From positions 1 through 64,000 of the forward strand of contig NZ_JAAAMH010000015.1 of assembly GCF_024105655.1 (NCBI RefSeq): DNA of 64,000 nt. Reading direction: 5' to 3'. Origin of the DNA: Aliihoeflea sp. 40Bstr573. Its GTDB lineage: Bacteria > Pseudomonadota > Alphaproteobacteria > Rhizobiales > Rhizobiaceae. The position numbers and the translations under genes were made by a program. Positions 50,521-59,688 of this stretch are shown here, piece after piece; the stretch's first letter is position 1, and the number at the start of each line of letters is the position of its first letter. The notes under the pieces are model-generated. The model was not told where the DNA came from and made no database searches. It saw only the letters and a program-made list of their open reading frames with translations.

Positions 50521-51771
50521 ATGACCAAGTGGCTCCAACTTGACTATCTCGGCTGGCGCGAAACGTGTTCGGCCTTGCATCTCTATCTGCAGATCGCAGG
50601 CAAGTACCGGCTTGCCCACACGCCATGGCTCAACCACTCGTGGAACGCGACCTTCTATGTCACGCCGAGGGGCTTGGCCTCTTCACCCATACCCGACGGC
50701 CCGGGCATCGAGATCCTGTTCGATCTGCGCGAACACAGGGTCGTCGGCACCTGCGGCAACGGCCAAACTAAATCCTTCGACCTCGGGCCGATGACGGTGG
50801 CGGCATTCCATACGAGCTTCGTGCAACTGATTACCGACCTTGGCGGCACGCCCACCTTCAACGGCAGCCCGAATGAGGTGCCATTCCCGGTTCCCTTTGC
50901 CGAGGATGATCGCGACCGGCCATATGACCGCGACGCCGTCCAACGCTTTCACCAAGCGTTGATGGCGGTCGACAGCGTGTTCAACCGGTTCCGCACGTCT
51001 TTCCTGGGAAAGTCCAGTCCCGTCCATCTGTTCTGGGGCAGCTTCGATCTTGCCCTGACGCGGTTTTCCGGGCGCCGCGCGCCGCTGCATCCGGGCGGCA
51101 TTCCGTCCTTGCCGGATGACGTTGCCCAGGAGGCTTACGACCGAGAGGTCTCTTCAGCCGGCTTCTGGCCCGGTGGCGGCGGCATCGACTATCCCGCCTT
51201 CTATGCCTACGCCTATCCAGCACCCAACGGCTATCGGGCGGCGGCCGTCCAGCCTGACAGCGCGTTCTGGCATGATGGACTATCCGAATTCGTCCTCCCC
51301 TACGATGCCGTGCAGGAGGCAGCCGATCCCGACGAAGCCTTGATGGCATTCCTTGTCTCGACCTACGAGGCAGCCGCCGATCTGGGCGGATGGGACCGCG
51401 ATCTCTTGGAATGTACCCAAGGCAGGCCGCGCCAAGTCCGCCCCTCGGATGCAATGCATGTAGTCACTGCGCCCTCTTTGGCGGAGGATGCTGTCGAGCG
51501 AGAGGATGGCCCGTCAAAGGGGCGCTACCGTCTTGTCGTCGACGGCGTCGAAGCAGAAATGACCTACAGCCGGGCCGGCGACGGTCTGATCATCATCGAC
51601 CATACGGAAGTGCCCGCTGCTCTGCGCGGCCGCAAGGTGGGCGAGCGGCTGGTGCGCCAAGCGATCGAGGATGCGCGGCGCGATGGCGTCGAGATCATTC
51701 CACTCTGCCCGTTCGCGAAGGCGCAGATTGGCCGCCATCCGGAATGGCAGGATGTACTGCGTCGTTCGTGA
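50521..51771 (+). CDS. DUF5996 protein fused to a GNAT-type acetyltransferase domain
   Basis: A 416-residue two-domain protein. Residues 1-310 match the DUF5996 pattern: WLQLDYLGWRETCSALHLYLQI near the start, HTPWLNHSWNATFYVTPRGL, then LFWGSFDLALTRFSGRRAP and GGGGIDYPAFYAYAYPAP. Residues 335-416 form a YjdJ-like GNAT domain (YSRAGDGLIIIDHTEVPAALRGRKVGERLVRQAIEDARRDG, then CPFAKAQIGRHPEW), which normally occurs alone as a small acetyltransferase. ATG 50521 is chosen; it is preceded by the pirin gene by 25 bp. Function unknown. Confidence 0.82.
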   Translation: MTKWLQLDYLGWRETCSALHLYLQIAGKYRLAHTPWLNHSWNATFYVTPRGLASSPIPDGPGIEILFDLREHRVVGTCGNGQTKSFDLGPMTVAAFHTSFVQLITDLGGTPTFNGSPNEVPFPVPFAEDDRDRPYDRDAVQRFHQALMAVDSVFNRFRTSFLGKSSPVHLFWGSFDLALTRFSGRRAPLHPGGIPSLPDDVAQEAYDREVSSAGFWPGGGGIDYPAFYAYAYPAPNGYRAAAVQPDSAFWHDGLSEFVLPYDAVQEAADPDEALMAFLVSTYEAAADLGGWDRDLLECTQGRPRQVRPSDAMHVVTAPSLAEDAVEREDGPSKGRYRLVVDGVEAEMTYSRAGDGLIIIDHTEVPAALRGRKVGERLVRQAIEDARRDGVEIIPLCPFAKAQIGRHPEWQDVLRRS

Positions 51772-51966
51772 GCGGATGGCTGTACAACATCGCGCTGGTT
51801 GGCGGCTCTTTATTTGCTGGCCGAGACTCTGAAGGGACCACAGGTAGGTCGCAAGGCACAGATGACTATGCACCGCGAATGGCAGCTATCTGGTAATCGC
51901 TGCCTGTGACCAGACAGTCCGCAGTCGGCCCCGATTCTGTCACGCAAAAATCGTTGGGGATCGAGC

Positions 51967-52425
51967 TTAAAAGAGCTCACGAATATTAGGTGACAGCTGG
52001 CCACCGGCAATCTCGATAGTTGCCAAGGTTATGGGGAGCCTGAACCTGCGCGGGCCAGCGCTTCCGGGATTGACGTACAGAACGTCATTCAACTTTTCGA
52101 CGCTGGCGCGGTGAGAATGACCTGAAACCACAAGGTCAATGCCCATTTCCGCTGGAGCAATTGCAAGTTCGTTGCGATCGTGGATCACGTAGATCTTCTG
52201 GCCAAACAGGGTCGTTTGGATCGTGTCGGGCAAGGATGACGCCCACGGCTGAACATCGATATTGCCGCGAATTGCCGATACTGGAGCAACTGCTGCCAAG
52301 CGTTGGAGGATGTTCGGCTCACCGATATCACCAGCGTGGATGATGTGGTCCACACCATAGAGCAACTTGATGGCCTCTTCGCGCAGGAGCCCGTGCGTAT
52401 CGGAGATAATTCCGAGAGTGTTCAT
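51967..52425 (-). CDS. YfcE/MJ0936-type metallophosphoesterase
   Basis: A 152-residue calcineurin-like phosphoesterase. Metal ligands appear in GIISDTHGLL, IIHAGDIGEP, IRGNID, YVIHDRNELA and VSGHSHRA, with NPGSAGPRRF near the end. Members hydrolyse phosphodiesters in vitro. It stands alone, with no operon partner. Confidence 0.9.
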   Translation of the reverse strand: MNTLGIISDTHGLLREEAIKLLYGVDHIIHAGDIGEPNILQRLAAVAPVSAIRGNIDVQPWASSLPDTIQTTLFGQKIYVIHDRNELAIAPAEMGIDLVVSGHSHRASVEKLNDVLYVNPGSAGPRRFRLPITLATIEIAGGQLSPNIRELF

Positions 52426-52507
52426 GGGAATGAGCTTAGCTGTTCTCGAATCCGCTCGTGAAGCGATTGATTACGATGACGGTCCGAACCGCGAAATCGT
52501 ATGCCAG

Positions 52508-53251
52508 CTATGCGGGCGGACGAGCCTCGGGAAGAGGTGATGAAATATCGATCGAAGGCCGAACCTCGCTCGGGCCGCGCGTCGACTCGTCACTAACGTC
52601 GAGTGCTGTTTGCTTGTCGACCAGTCTCTCCACCAGACGCCGCAAATCCGAAGGCTTGGTATGACCGGCGACGACCTCGTGATATCCGATGCCAGCGCGA
52701 CGCAATGCTTCCTTCTTTACCGCATCACGCGCGGCCGCTGTTCCTTGATGATGGCCAAGTCCTTGGTATTCGACGACGTGCCGCGGGTGACAGTGCTCAT
52801 CGACCAACAGCAGATCGACACGCTTGGAATTGATGCAACTAAAGGCGGCTTTGTCCTTAGTGCGGAGGATTTCCCCTAGCGAGACCTGAGCCATGACCTG
52901 CCAGAGCGGATTGTAGCCGAGAACAATGTGATCGAGTTCCTTGAACACGCGCACTTCGCTGCGATTCAGTAGAGGTTGGCTGGCGAACTCCGCGCTCATG
53001 ACAATCCGTAGCTGGTCGGCCGCATCCATAATGTTCGCGGGAACTGCACCTCGAGCTTGCTGCAATGGTGGCCAGGAAGGACTGTTTATGCCGCGTTCCT
53101 TATTCCATTTGCTCTGATTGTGAGACCGCCACTTCTGACGCATGTGGTCTGCTCGCAGCTTTTCCACCATAGCGCCTGCTATTGCGGCCAAGCCAAGCGC
53201 AGCCGCGAGCGTTGCGTGTTCGTTAAAGAAGAGATAGACGTATTCAAGCAT
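52508..53251 (-). CDS. DUF2726-like nuclease-fold protein with N-terminal membrane anchor
   Basis: A 247-residue protein. A hydrophobic N-terminal helix (NEHATLAAALGLAAIAGAMVEKL) is followed by a PD-(D/E)XK-like domain: NRSEVRVFKELDHIVLG, then SCINSKRVDLLLVDEHCHPRHVVEYQGLGH and DAVKKEALRRAGIGYHEV. This is the DUF2726 pattern, seen in topoisomerase-associated or housekeeping nuclease-like proteins. ATG 53251 is used, not the TTG at 53260. Its role is unknown. Confidence 0.75.
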   Translation of the reverse strand: MLEYVYLFFNEHATLAAALGLAAIAGAMVEKLRADHMRQKWRSHNQSKWNKERGINSPSWPPLQQARGAVPANIMDAADQLRIVMSAEFASQPLLNRSEVRVFKELDHIVLGYNPLWQVMAQVSLGEILRTKDKAAFSCINSKRVDLLLVDEHCHPRHVVEYQGLGHHQGTAAARDAVKKEALRRAGIGYHEVVAGHTKPSDLRRLVERLVDKQTALDVSDESTRGPSEVRPSIDISSPLPEARPPA

Positions 53252-53742
53252 CCGCAACAATTACCACGCCCTGCCGATCTGCTTGATTAACCGCGGCGCT
53301 TCAATTGTATCGATGTGTGCGATCGATCGGCAACACATCAAGCCAAATCCGCGGGCTCTTGGTCGCCGGGAAAAAGGCAGCCCAATCAATTCGCCGTCTC
53401 AACGCGTCGGGGTCCAGAGCCGATCGCATGGTATGTGCCTGCTGACGAAGTCCTTCAGCGGCAGCTAACCATCAAAAGCTTCCCAAAAGCAGCCTGTCCG
53501 CCTCCGGCCCCATCCCTGCCGTGGAGATCATTTTCCAGCTTGCCCGCTCTGGCGCCCACGCCAGAACTGATGCCGAATGTCGGCTTTCTTCGCTTACTCG
53601 CTAGAACCGGACGGATCGCTCACGGCCCCTATGCCGACGGAAACAGATTTCCGTCTACGTGCTGACCCAGATCTTCACGGCCTCGGACAGGCAGATCCAG
53701 AGTGTATTTCGCTGAACTGTGTGCGCTAGGGGTGCGCGAGCT
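53252..53742. other. 491-bp gap with a degenerate repeat copy
   Basis: No gene recognised. The segment 53571-53640 resembles 46252-46320 (see that gap). ORFs in this stretch have no family features. It separates the nuclease-like gene from the Ugp-like locus. Confidence 0.4.
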
Positions 53743-54534
53743 TTAGAAGGGAAATGGGCCATCCCCAATCCTTGCGGGGATATGGACGCTGCGAAACCCT
53801 TCCGACCAATCGTGCACCATAAAGCCGCCGCTTCCGAGGAAGAAGCCAACCGGCGCTTCGGCTCGAAAATCGAATTGAAACGTGCTGCACGGCGACGGCC
53901 CAACGATCGCCGGTATCCGGCCAGCTGCGCCTGTGGCCGAGAGGTGCAAATGGCCGCATAGGATGCGAATATCGGCGTCTGAGCCTTGCAAGACGCCTCG
54001 CAGCTTCTCGATGCCTGCAAGACCGATGCCGTCCATGAAGCGGATGCCGGACATAAAAGGTGGATGATGCATTGCCAGGAGAACTGGCCCATGGGTCGAC
54101 AGAGTTTCTTCGAGGAAGCCGAGCGTCGCGTCGTCGACCTCGCCTCCGCCCGAACCTTCGACGAGGGTGTCGATACCAATGACCCTCAGACCGCCTATAT
54201 CGCGAACCCAGTTGAGCCGCCCCGATTGGTCGAACAGGTCGAGATCGCGGAAGGCAGTTCGCATCGGTTCGCGAAGATCGTGATTGCCAGGGATAGCAAG
54301 AAGCGGCAGGTCAAGCGGCGCGACAATGCGCCGGAAGAGCTCATAACTTTCCATGCTGCCGTCGTCGCTAAGGTCACCGGTCACCACGACGGCATCGACC
54401 GGACCAATCCTTAAAAGGGCGGCGGCTGCGGTTGCCACGCATTCCTCAAAAAGCTTCGCCGTGTCGAGCACGCCCGATACCAGCGCTGGCGGAACGACCA
54501 AGTGTGTGTCGGTGATATGAAGGATACGGGGCAT
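53743..54534 (-). CDS. Calcineurin-like phosphodiesterase (GpdQ/CpdA type)
   Basis: A 263-residue metallophosphoesterase of class III. The five motifs are LHITDTHLVV, VVTGDLSDDGS, IPGNHDLREP, LAMHHPPFMSG and CGHLHLSATGA. This is the signature of the CpdA/GpdQ group, which cleaves cAMP or glycerophosphodiesters. It is the last gene of the leftward Ugp-like operon, 15 bp after the second permease, so glycerophosphodiester hydrolysis is the better guess. Confidence 0.9.
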   Translation of the reverse strand: MPRILHITDTHLVVPPALVSGVLDTAKLFEECVATAAAALLRIGPVDAVVVTGDLSDDGSMESYELFRRIVAPLDLPLLAIPGNHDLREPMRTAFRDLDLFDQSGRLNWVRDIGGLRVIGIDTLVEGSGGGEVDDATLGFLEETLSTHGPVLLAMHHPPFMSGIRFMDGIGLAGIEKLRGVLQGSDADIRILCGHLHLSATGAAGRIPAIVGPSPCSTFQFDFRAEAPVGFFLGSGGFMVHDWSEGFRSVHIPARIGDGPFPF

Positions 54535-54549
54535 TCGTGTTCGCCAAGC

Positions 54550-55359
54550 CTACTTGATACCGGTGCGCAGGAACGCCTGTACGAACTGGCGTTGAAAAAC
54601 GAGAAAGGCGATTAGTAGAGGCGCGACCGTCATGAGTGTCGCTGCCGAAATGACGCTGATATTGACGCCGCTTTCCGGCGCGCCGAAGATCGAGAGGCCA
54701 ACTGTAAGAGGCCGCGTGTCAGCCGAATTTGTCACGATCAGCGGCCAGAGAAAGTTATTCCAGTGGGTTGAGACTGATACGAGCGCATATGCCAGATAGG
54801 TCGGGCGCGCGAGCGGAACGTAGACGCGCCAAAGTATGCCGAGCAGGCTGCATCCCTCGATCTTTGCCGCTTCATGGAGCTCAATGGGCACCGACTTGAA
54901 GGCTTGGCGCATCAGGAAGATCCCGAAAGCGCTTGCCATGTACGGCATGCCAACACCGAGAATGGTGTCAAACAATCCGAGCCGGGAGACCATGGCGTAG
55001 TTCTCGACGATGAGGACCTCTGGCAGGATAAAGAGCTGCATTAGGACGAGAATGAAGACGACGTCCTTTCCCGGAAATCTGAGTTGCGCGAACGCGAACC
55101 CAGCAAGCGTCGTCAACACGAATTGTCCGGCCAGGACAATCGTGACTAGGATGAACGTGTTGAGGAAGTAGCGCAGCCAAGGTGCGCCAGCCCATGCAAT
55201 CCGGAAATTGTCCAACGTCCAAGGCGCAAGCAAATTGAAATTGATGGCGTCCGAAGTGCTGTGGAATGCCGCCCAGAAGGCAAACAGGAGCGGCGATATC
55301 CAGACCACTGCCAGGACGATCGCAACGGTCGCTTCTGCGTTTCGAACGATCCGGCTCAT
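54550..55359 (-). CDS. ABC transporter permease, UgpE/MalG type
   Basis: A 269-residue carbohydrate-uptake permease with six hydrophobic helices and the EAA loop VPIELHEAAKIEGCSLLGILWRVYVPLARP. ATG 55359 overlaps the upstream permease stop by 4 bp. Together with UgpA-, UgpB- and UgpC-like proteins it completes an importer of the CUT1 family. Confidence 0.93.
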   Translation of the reverse strand: MSRIVRNAEATVAIVLAVVWISPLLFAFWAAFHSTSDAINFNLLAPWTLDNFRIAWAGAPWLRYFLNTFILVTIVLAGQFVLTTLAGFAFAQLRFPGKDVVFILVLMQLFILPEVLIVENYAMVSRLGLFDTILGVGMPYMASAFGIFLMRQAFKSVPIELHEAAKIEGCSLLGILWRVYVPLARPTYLAYALVSVSTHWNNFLWPLIVTNSADTRPLTVGLSIFGAPESGVNISVISAATLMTVAPLLIAFLVFQRQFVQAFLRTGIK

Positions 55360-56249
55360 TGATAGTGCGTCCTGCGGTCGATGAGAAAGAACTGGATGGA
55401 GGCCACGATGCAAAGCACCAGAAGGATGAGCACGGTCATCGCTGCCGCGCTGGGCGCGTCGAAGAATGCGAAGGCCATTTCCCAGATGTAGTATAGGATC
55501 AGCTTTGAAGCATCGTTGGGACCACCCTTGGTCAGGATGAACAGGTGGTCGATCAGCTTCACCGAATTGATCATCGCATTGACCATGATGAAGAGCGTTG
55601 TCGGCATCAAGAGAGGCAGCACGATCCGCCGCGTGTAAGTCCAGCGGCTTGCGCCCTCGATATCAGCGGCCTCGCGCAAATCCTCCGGGATGGTCTGGAG
55701 CGCGGCGAGATAGAAGATCATGAAAAACCCAGCTTCCTTCCAGATCGTCACGATGATGATCGCCCAGAGTGCGGTTTCGGGCCGGCCGAGCCAGTTCACG
55801 GATTCGAGGCCAAATAGCCCGCCGATCTGGTCGAGGACGCCAAGTCCAGGCGTATAGAAAAACAGCCACAAATTGGCGGCAGCGATCATTGGCAGCACGG
55901 TCGGCGTGAAATAGGCGGTGCGCACAAAACCGCGCGCCGGAATCTTCGAGTTCGCCCACAGCGCCATGGCTAGGGCGATGCCAATCGACACAGGCACTGT
56001 GACCGCTGCATAGAGAAGGTTGTTCTGGACGACGGTCCAGAATGTCGGATCGTTGAACAGCGCGGCGTAGTTTTCGGTGCCGAGAAATTCCGACGGTCGC
56101 CGTCGGGTGCCACGCGAGAACAAGCTCGCCCAAAATGTCGCAATGGTGGGATAGAAGGCAAAAAGCGAGAGCAGTACGCCTGCCGGAAATAGCAGCAGCC
56201 ACCCGTAGATTGCCTGTCGGCGACGCTCGATATTGATGCCTTTGGCCAT
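55356..56249 (-). CDS. ABC transporter permease, UgpA/MalF type
   Basis: A 297-residue permease with six or more hydrophobic segments and the EAA loop TIPEDLREAADIEGASRWTYTRRIVLPLLMP. It starts 60 bp after the substrate-binding gene and overlaps the second permease. It carries a basic N-terminus (GINIERRRQAIYGWLLLFPAGVLL). Confidence 0.93.
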   Translation of the reverse strand: MAKGINIERRRQAIYGWLLLFPAGVLLSLFAFYPTIATFWASLFSRGTRRRPSEFLGTENYAALFNDPTFWTVVQNNLLYAAVTVPVSIGIALAMALWANSKIPARGFVRTAYFTPTVLPMIAAANLWLFFYTPGLGVLDQIGGLFGLESVNWLGRPETALWAIIIVTIWKEAGFFMIFYLAALQTIPEDLREAADIEGASRWTYTRRIVLPLLMPTTLFIMVNAMINSVKLIDHLFILTKGGPNDASKLILYYIWEMAFAFFDAPSAAAMTVLILLVLCIVASIQFFLIDRRTHYQ

Positions 56250-56271
56250 CGTTCATCCCCCCGACGTTACG

Positions 56272-56292
56272 CGCCGGCCCATTGGGGCCGAC
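56272..56292. terminator. GC-rich hairpin between substrate-binding and permease genes
   Basis: On the minus strand GTCGGCCCC and GGGCCGGC pair around AAT within the 60-bp gap. No U-run follows. Such a hairpin 3' of the binding-protein gene often raises its message level over that of the permeases. Confidence 0.45.
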
Positions 56293-56309
56293 GCGAATTG
56301 AAACACCGC

Positions 56310-57581
56310 CTAACGATAGGGTTCGAGTAGACGTTCGGCGGAGGCCTGCGCTTCTCCAAGGGCGGTCTCCGGATCCTTCGAACCGGTAAGCACAGCCTGG
56401 ATCGCGTTGTTCAATCCGTCACGAACACGCGATGTCTCGAACGTGGAGAACTCAGCGATCGCATCCTCGAGCTGATCACGCGCGACGAGCGCAGGCGGGA
56501 ACTCTTCACCATAAGCCTTCAATGCCTCCGTCTCATAGGAGGCCGGCGAGACGCCCATATATCCCGTCGCAATCGACCATGCGGCAGCCTGTTCGGGGGC
56601 GGTCATGAACTGAATCAGCTTCAACGCCGCCGCGCGTTCCTCGTCGGTCGTGTCCTCGAACAGATAGAAGTTGCCACCGCCCGTCGGCGAGCCGGCGCGG
56701 ACGTTGCCCGGCAGAACCGAGACACCGAAATCGAAGCTAGCGGCATCCTTGACGGCGGTCAGGTTGCCTGTCGTATGCCACATCATTGCGGTCTGGCCTT
56801 CCAGAAAGGCCTGGCGCAGTGTGCCCCACTCGATCGTACCTGTCGGCATGATGCCGTGCTCGACGGACAGCGACTGCCAGAATTCCAGCGCTTCGACGAC
56901 AGCAGGGTCGTCGAAATATGTCTCTAGACCATCATCCGACATCAGTTCCTTGCCGTTTTGGATCGCAAGAGCCTGGAACATCCAGTAGGGGTAACCAGTC
57001 GACGGAATCATCAACCCGTGGGTGCCGTCCTTGGTCAGGGCTTTGCCGGCCTCAACCATTTCGTCCCATGTCGAAGGTGGCGATTCAGGATCGAGCCCAG
57101 CTTCGCGGAACATGTCCTTGTTGTAGTAGGCGACGATGGTCGATCGCTGGAACGGAATACCCCAGACATGCCCTTCGATCTCACCGTTGGCCATCAAGGC
57201 AGGGTAGAAACTCTCCAGCCATTCCTTGCCCGCCTCATCGGTCACCAGTTCGTCGAAAGGCGTGATGATTTCCTGTTCGATAAGGTCGTAGGCATCAATG
57301 GAAAAGAGCACTGCGAGCTGCGCTGGTTCGCCTGAATTCAGCGCCGACAGCGCACGAACACGCGTATCGTCATAATTGCCCGAGTAGATCGCGTTGACTT
57401 TGATATCGGGGTTCTCGGCTTCAAATTCGGCGACTATGCCGTCGACGACATCGGTCAAAGGACCGCCAACCGCGATCGGATAGTACATGGTGAGTTCGGT
57501 TTGCGCGTAGGCTGGAAAAGTGAGCGCAGTTGCCGCCATAACGCCTGTCAGCGCGAGGCCGGTCTTGGAAATGTAGTTCAT
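56310..57581 (-). CDS. ABC transporter substrate-binding protein, UgpB-like
   Basis: A 423-residue periplasmic protein with signal peptide (TGLALTGVMAATALTFPAYAQ) and family-1 extracellular solute-binding motifs: LTMYYPIAVGGPLTDVVDGIVAEFEAENPDIKV, WGIPFQRSTIVAYYNKDMF, MWHTTGNLTAVKDAASFDFGVSVLPG. It looks like glycerol-3-phosphate binding proteins (UgpB), which fits the neighbouring phosphodiesterase and HAD phosphatase; the ligand is inferred. Confidence 0.9.
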   Translation of the reverse strand: MNYISKTGLALTGVMAATALTFPAYAQTELTMYYPIAVGGPLTDVVDGIVAEFEAENPDIKVNAIYSGNYDDTRVRALSALNSGEPAQLAVLFSIDAYDLIEQEIITPFDELVTDEAGKEWLESFYPALMANGEIEGHVWGIPFQRSTIVAYYNKDMFREAGLDPESPPSTWDEMVEAGKALTKDGTHGLMIPSTGYPYWMFQALAIQNGKELMSDDGLETYFDDPAVVEALEFWQSLSVEHGIMPTGTIEWGTLRQAFLEGQTAMMWHTTGNLTAVKDAASFDFGVSVLPGNVRAGSPTGGGNFYLFEDTTDEERAAALKLIQFMTAPEQAAAWSIATGYMGVSPASYETEALKAYGEEFPPALVARDQLEDAIAEFSTFETSRVRDGLNNAIQAVLTGSKDPETALGEAQASAERLLEPYR

Positions 57582-57643
57582 CGAGTCCTCCCTTGGTTAA
57601 GCTTTCACATCCTGGCCAAGCGGTTCCTTTGCCGCGTGGCCAG

Positions 57644-58666
57644 TCAGTAGGTTTCCACCCGCTGGCCCGCTTCGTCGAAGACATGCAGGTCACGGTCGTC
57701 AAACGCGATGGAGACCTCTTCGCCTGCCGGCATGAGTGCCAGGCCGGGCCGAAGCACGGTAAGTCCTGTAGCCTCAGGATGTGACAGTCCGATGAGGGTT
57801 TCGGCACCCAGAAATTCGCTTTCGGAAACTGTACACGCGAGCCGGCCCTGGCCTCGTGGAACGATCTGGACATTTTCCGCGCGCAAACCGAGCGTCTGTC
57901 CAGGCGCAAACCCATCTAGCGTCGCCGAGGCGATCAGAGCCATTGGGGGCGCGCCGACGAACTCGGCGACAAACGTATTGACGGGCTTGTTGTAGAGTTC
58001 CTCAGGCGGCCCGGCCTGCTGAATGTGACCGTCTTTCATCAGCACAACCTTGTCAGCCATGCTCATGGCTTCGGTCTGGTCGTGCGTGACGTAGACCACC
58101 GTGATACCGAGATCGCGCTGGAGTCGCTTGATATCCTTGCGAACTGAATTGCGCAGCTTGGCGTCAAGATTGGAAAGCGGCTCATCCATCAGGCAAAGGC
58201 GCTTGCCTGCGACAATAGCCCGTGCGAGCGCAACTCGCTGGCGCTGGCCGCCAGACAGTTCTCCCGGCTTGCGGGCTTCGTAGCCTTCAAGCCCCGTAAT
58301 CGAGAGGGCGCGAGCAAGCTTTTCGGCGCGTTCAGCCTTTGGCACGCGGCGAACCTTGAGGCCGAAGACCACGTTTTCGGCCACGGAGAGGTGCGGGAAG
58401 AGCGCGTATGACTGGAACACCATCGACAGGTTGCGTTCAGAAGCCGGGGCCGTCGTCACGTCACGTCCGTCGATCAGAATGCGTCCCTCATCGGCCGCCT
58501 CCAGCCCTGCGAGCAGGCGCAACGTCGTTGATTTGCCACAGCCCGAAGGGCCCAGCAGCGCGACAAACGAGCCTTCCTCGATTTCGAGATCGATGTGTTC
58601 AACGCCCAGTTGGCCGTTCCAGCGCTTCGCGACATCTTTCAAGGCGACGAAAGGTGCGGCCTTCAT
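57644..58666 (-). CDS. ABC transporter ATP-binding protein, UgpC/MalK type
   Basis: A 340-residue ATPase. Walker A is LLGPSGCGKSTTLRLLAGLE, the signature GELSGGQRQRVALARAI, Walker B LCLMDEPLSNLDAKLRN, with the H-loop VTHDQTEAMSMADK. A C-terminal TOBE domain follows (LGLRAENVQIV). The start overlaps the DeoR stop by 4 bp. Confidence 0.95.
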   Translation of the reverse strand: MKAAPFVALKDVAKRWNGQLGVEHIDLEIEEGSFVALLGPSGCGKSTTLRLLAGLEAADEGRILIDGRDVTTAPASERNLSMVFQSYALFPHLSVAENVVFGLKVRRVPKAERAEKLARALSITGLEGYEARKPGELSGGQRQRVALARAIVAGKRLCLMDEPLSNLDAKLRNSVRKDIKRLQRDLGITVVYVTHDQTEAMSMADKVVLMKDGHIQQAGPPEELYNKPVNTFVAEFVGAPPMALIASATLDGFAPGQTLGLRAENVQIVPRGQGRLACTVSESEFLGAETLIGLSHPEATGLTVLRPGLALMPAGEEVSIAFDDRDLHVFDEAGQRVETY

Positions 58667-59442
58667 GGGGCGTCTCCCTGAGCAAGCAGAAGTCCGTCGG
58701 CTATCGCATCCATTAGATGGTCGAATTCGGAATCTGGCAGACGGTCGACAACGACGCGATCGATGTCTGCAATGTTTGGCCCGAGCGCGGGTGCCATTCG
58801 GCCGAATTTTGATCTGTCAATCACGAGGATCGACGTCTGCGAGTTGAGCCGAATACGTTCGCTCGCGCGAACCTCAGCAGAATGAAACTCGAGAAGGCTG
58901 CCGTCGCTGGCGATACCGGCTGTTCCGAACACGCCGAATTCGGCTCGGTAACGCGCGAAGAACTCGAGAACGCCGTCCCCCAGGATGTCTCGATCAGGCA
59001 GGCGCAGCTCGCCGCCTGGGATGATGATCCGGTTCGACAACTCATCGCTCAGCGCCATAGCAGCGCTCAAATTGTTCGTAATGACCGTCAGGCCTTTCCG
59101 CTTACGAAGCGCACGTGCGACAGCAAGTGGCGTCGAGCCGATCGAAATGAACAGGCTCGCTCCATCCGGTATCAGTTCTGCTGCGGCTTCGCCGATGGCT
59201 TGCTTGGCAGAAAAATTGGTGTCTGTCCGCTCGTCGAACGGCGTGTTGGAAGCGCCTTTGGCCAGTTCGACACGACCATGTAATCGGCGAAGAGTGTCAC
59301 CTTCGCAAAGCTCATCGATATCACGGCGGATTGTTTGCATCGATACGCCGAGGATCTCGGCCAATTCCCCAACCGAGATCGCTCCGCGCTCCAGCACGAG
59401 CCCAGCAATCATCTCGTGACGCTTGCGCTTCTTATAGGACAT
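58663..59442 (-). CDS. DeoR-family regulator (GlpR-like)
   Basis: A 259-residue repressor. The N-terminal HTH reads RHEMIAGLVLERGAISVGELAEILGVSMQTIRRDIDELCEGDTLRRLHG and the DeoR C-terminal sensor domain contains SIGSTPLAVARAL, NNLSAAMAL and FGTAGIASDGSLLEFH. ATG 59442 is chosen because a longer frame adds 33 residues of no family likeness. It heads the operon and probably represses it in response to a sugar or glycerol phosphate. The start is divergent from the HAD gene by 246 bp. Confidence 0.92.
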   Translation of the reverse strand: MSYKKRKRHEMIAGLVLERGAISVGELAEILGVSMQTIRRDIDELCEGDTLRRLHGRVELAKGASNTPFDERTDTNFSAKQAIGEAAAELIPDGASLFISIGSTPLAVARALRKRKGLTVITNNLSAAMALSDELSNRIIIPGGELRLPDRDILGDGVLEFFARYRAEFGVFGTAGIASDGSLLEFHSAEVRASERIRLNSQTSILVIDRSKFGRMAPALGPNIADIDRVVVDRLPDSEFDHLMDAIADGLLLAQGDAP

Positions 59443-59688
59443 TGCGCGGCGTTCTCCTCCACCTGCTGAAAGGCTACGGCAGGCCAAGCTTGGAAACAAC
59501 ATAAATTTGTGGGAAGCTCCAAAATTGGCCGCACTCCCCAAGGCGGCATAGTCGCTTCGACGCAGAATTAGAGCTTATTTTGTAACTCTGGTGCTTTTGA
59601 TTTCGTTTCAGGAATATGAGCAAAGGCACTAGGTTGGCGGGAAGCTTCGCCTTCCATATTGGGGACGCCAAACATTAGGGGGCCTGGC

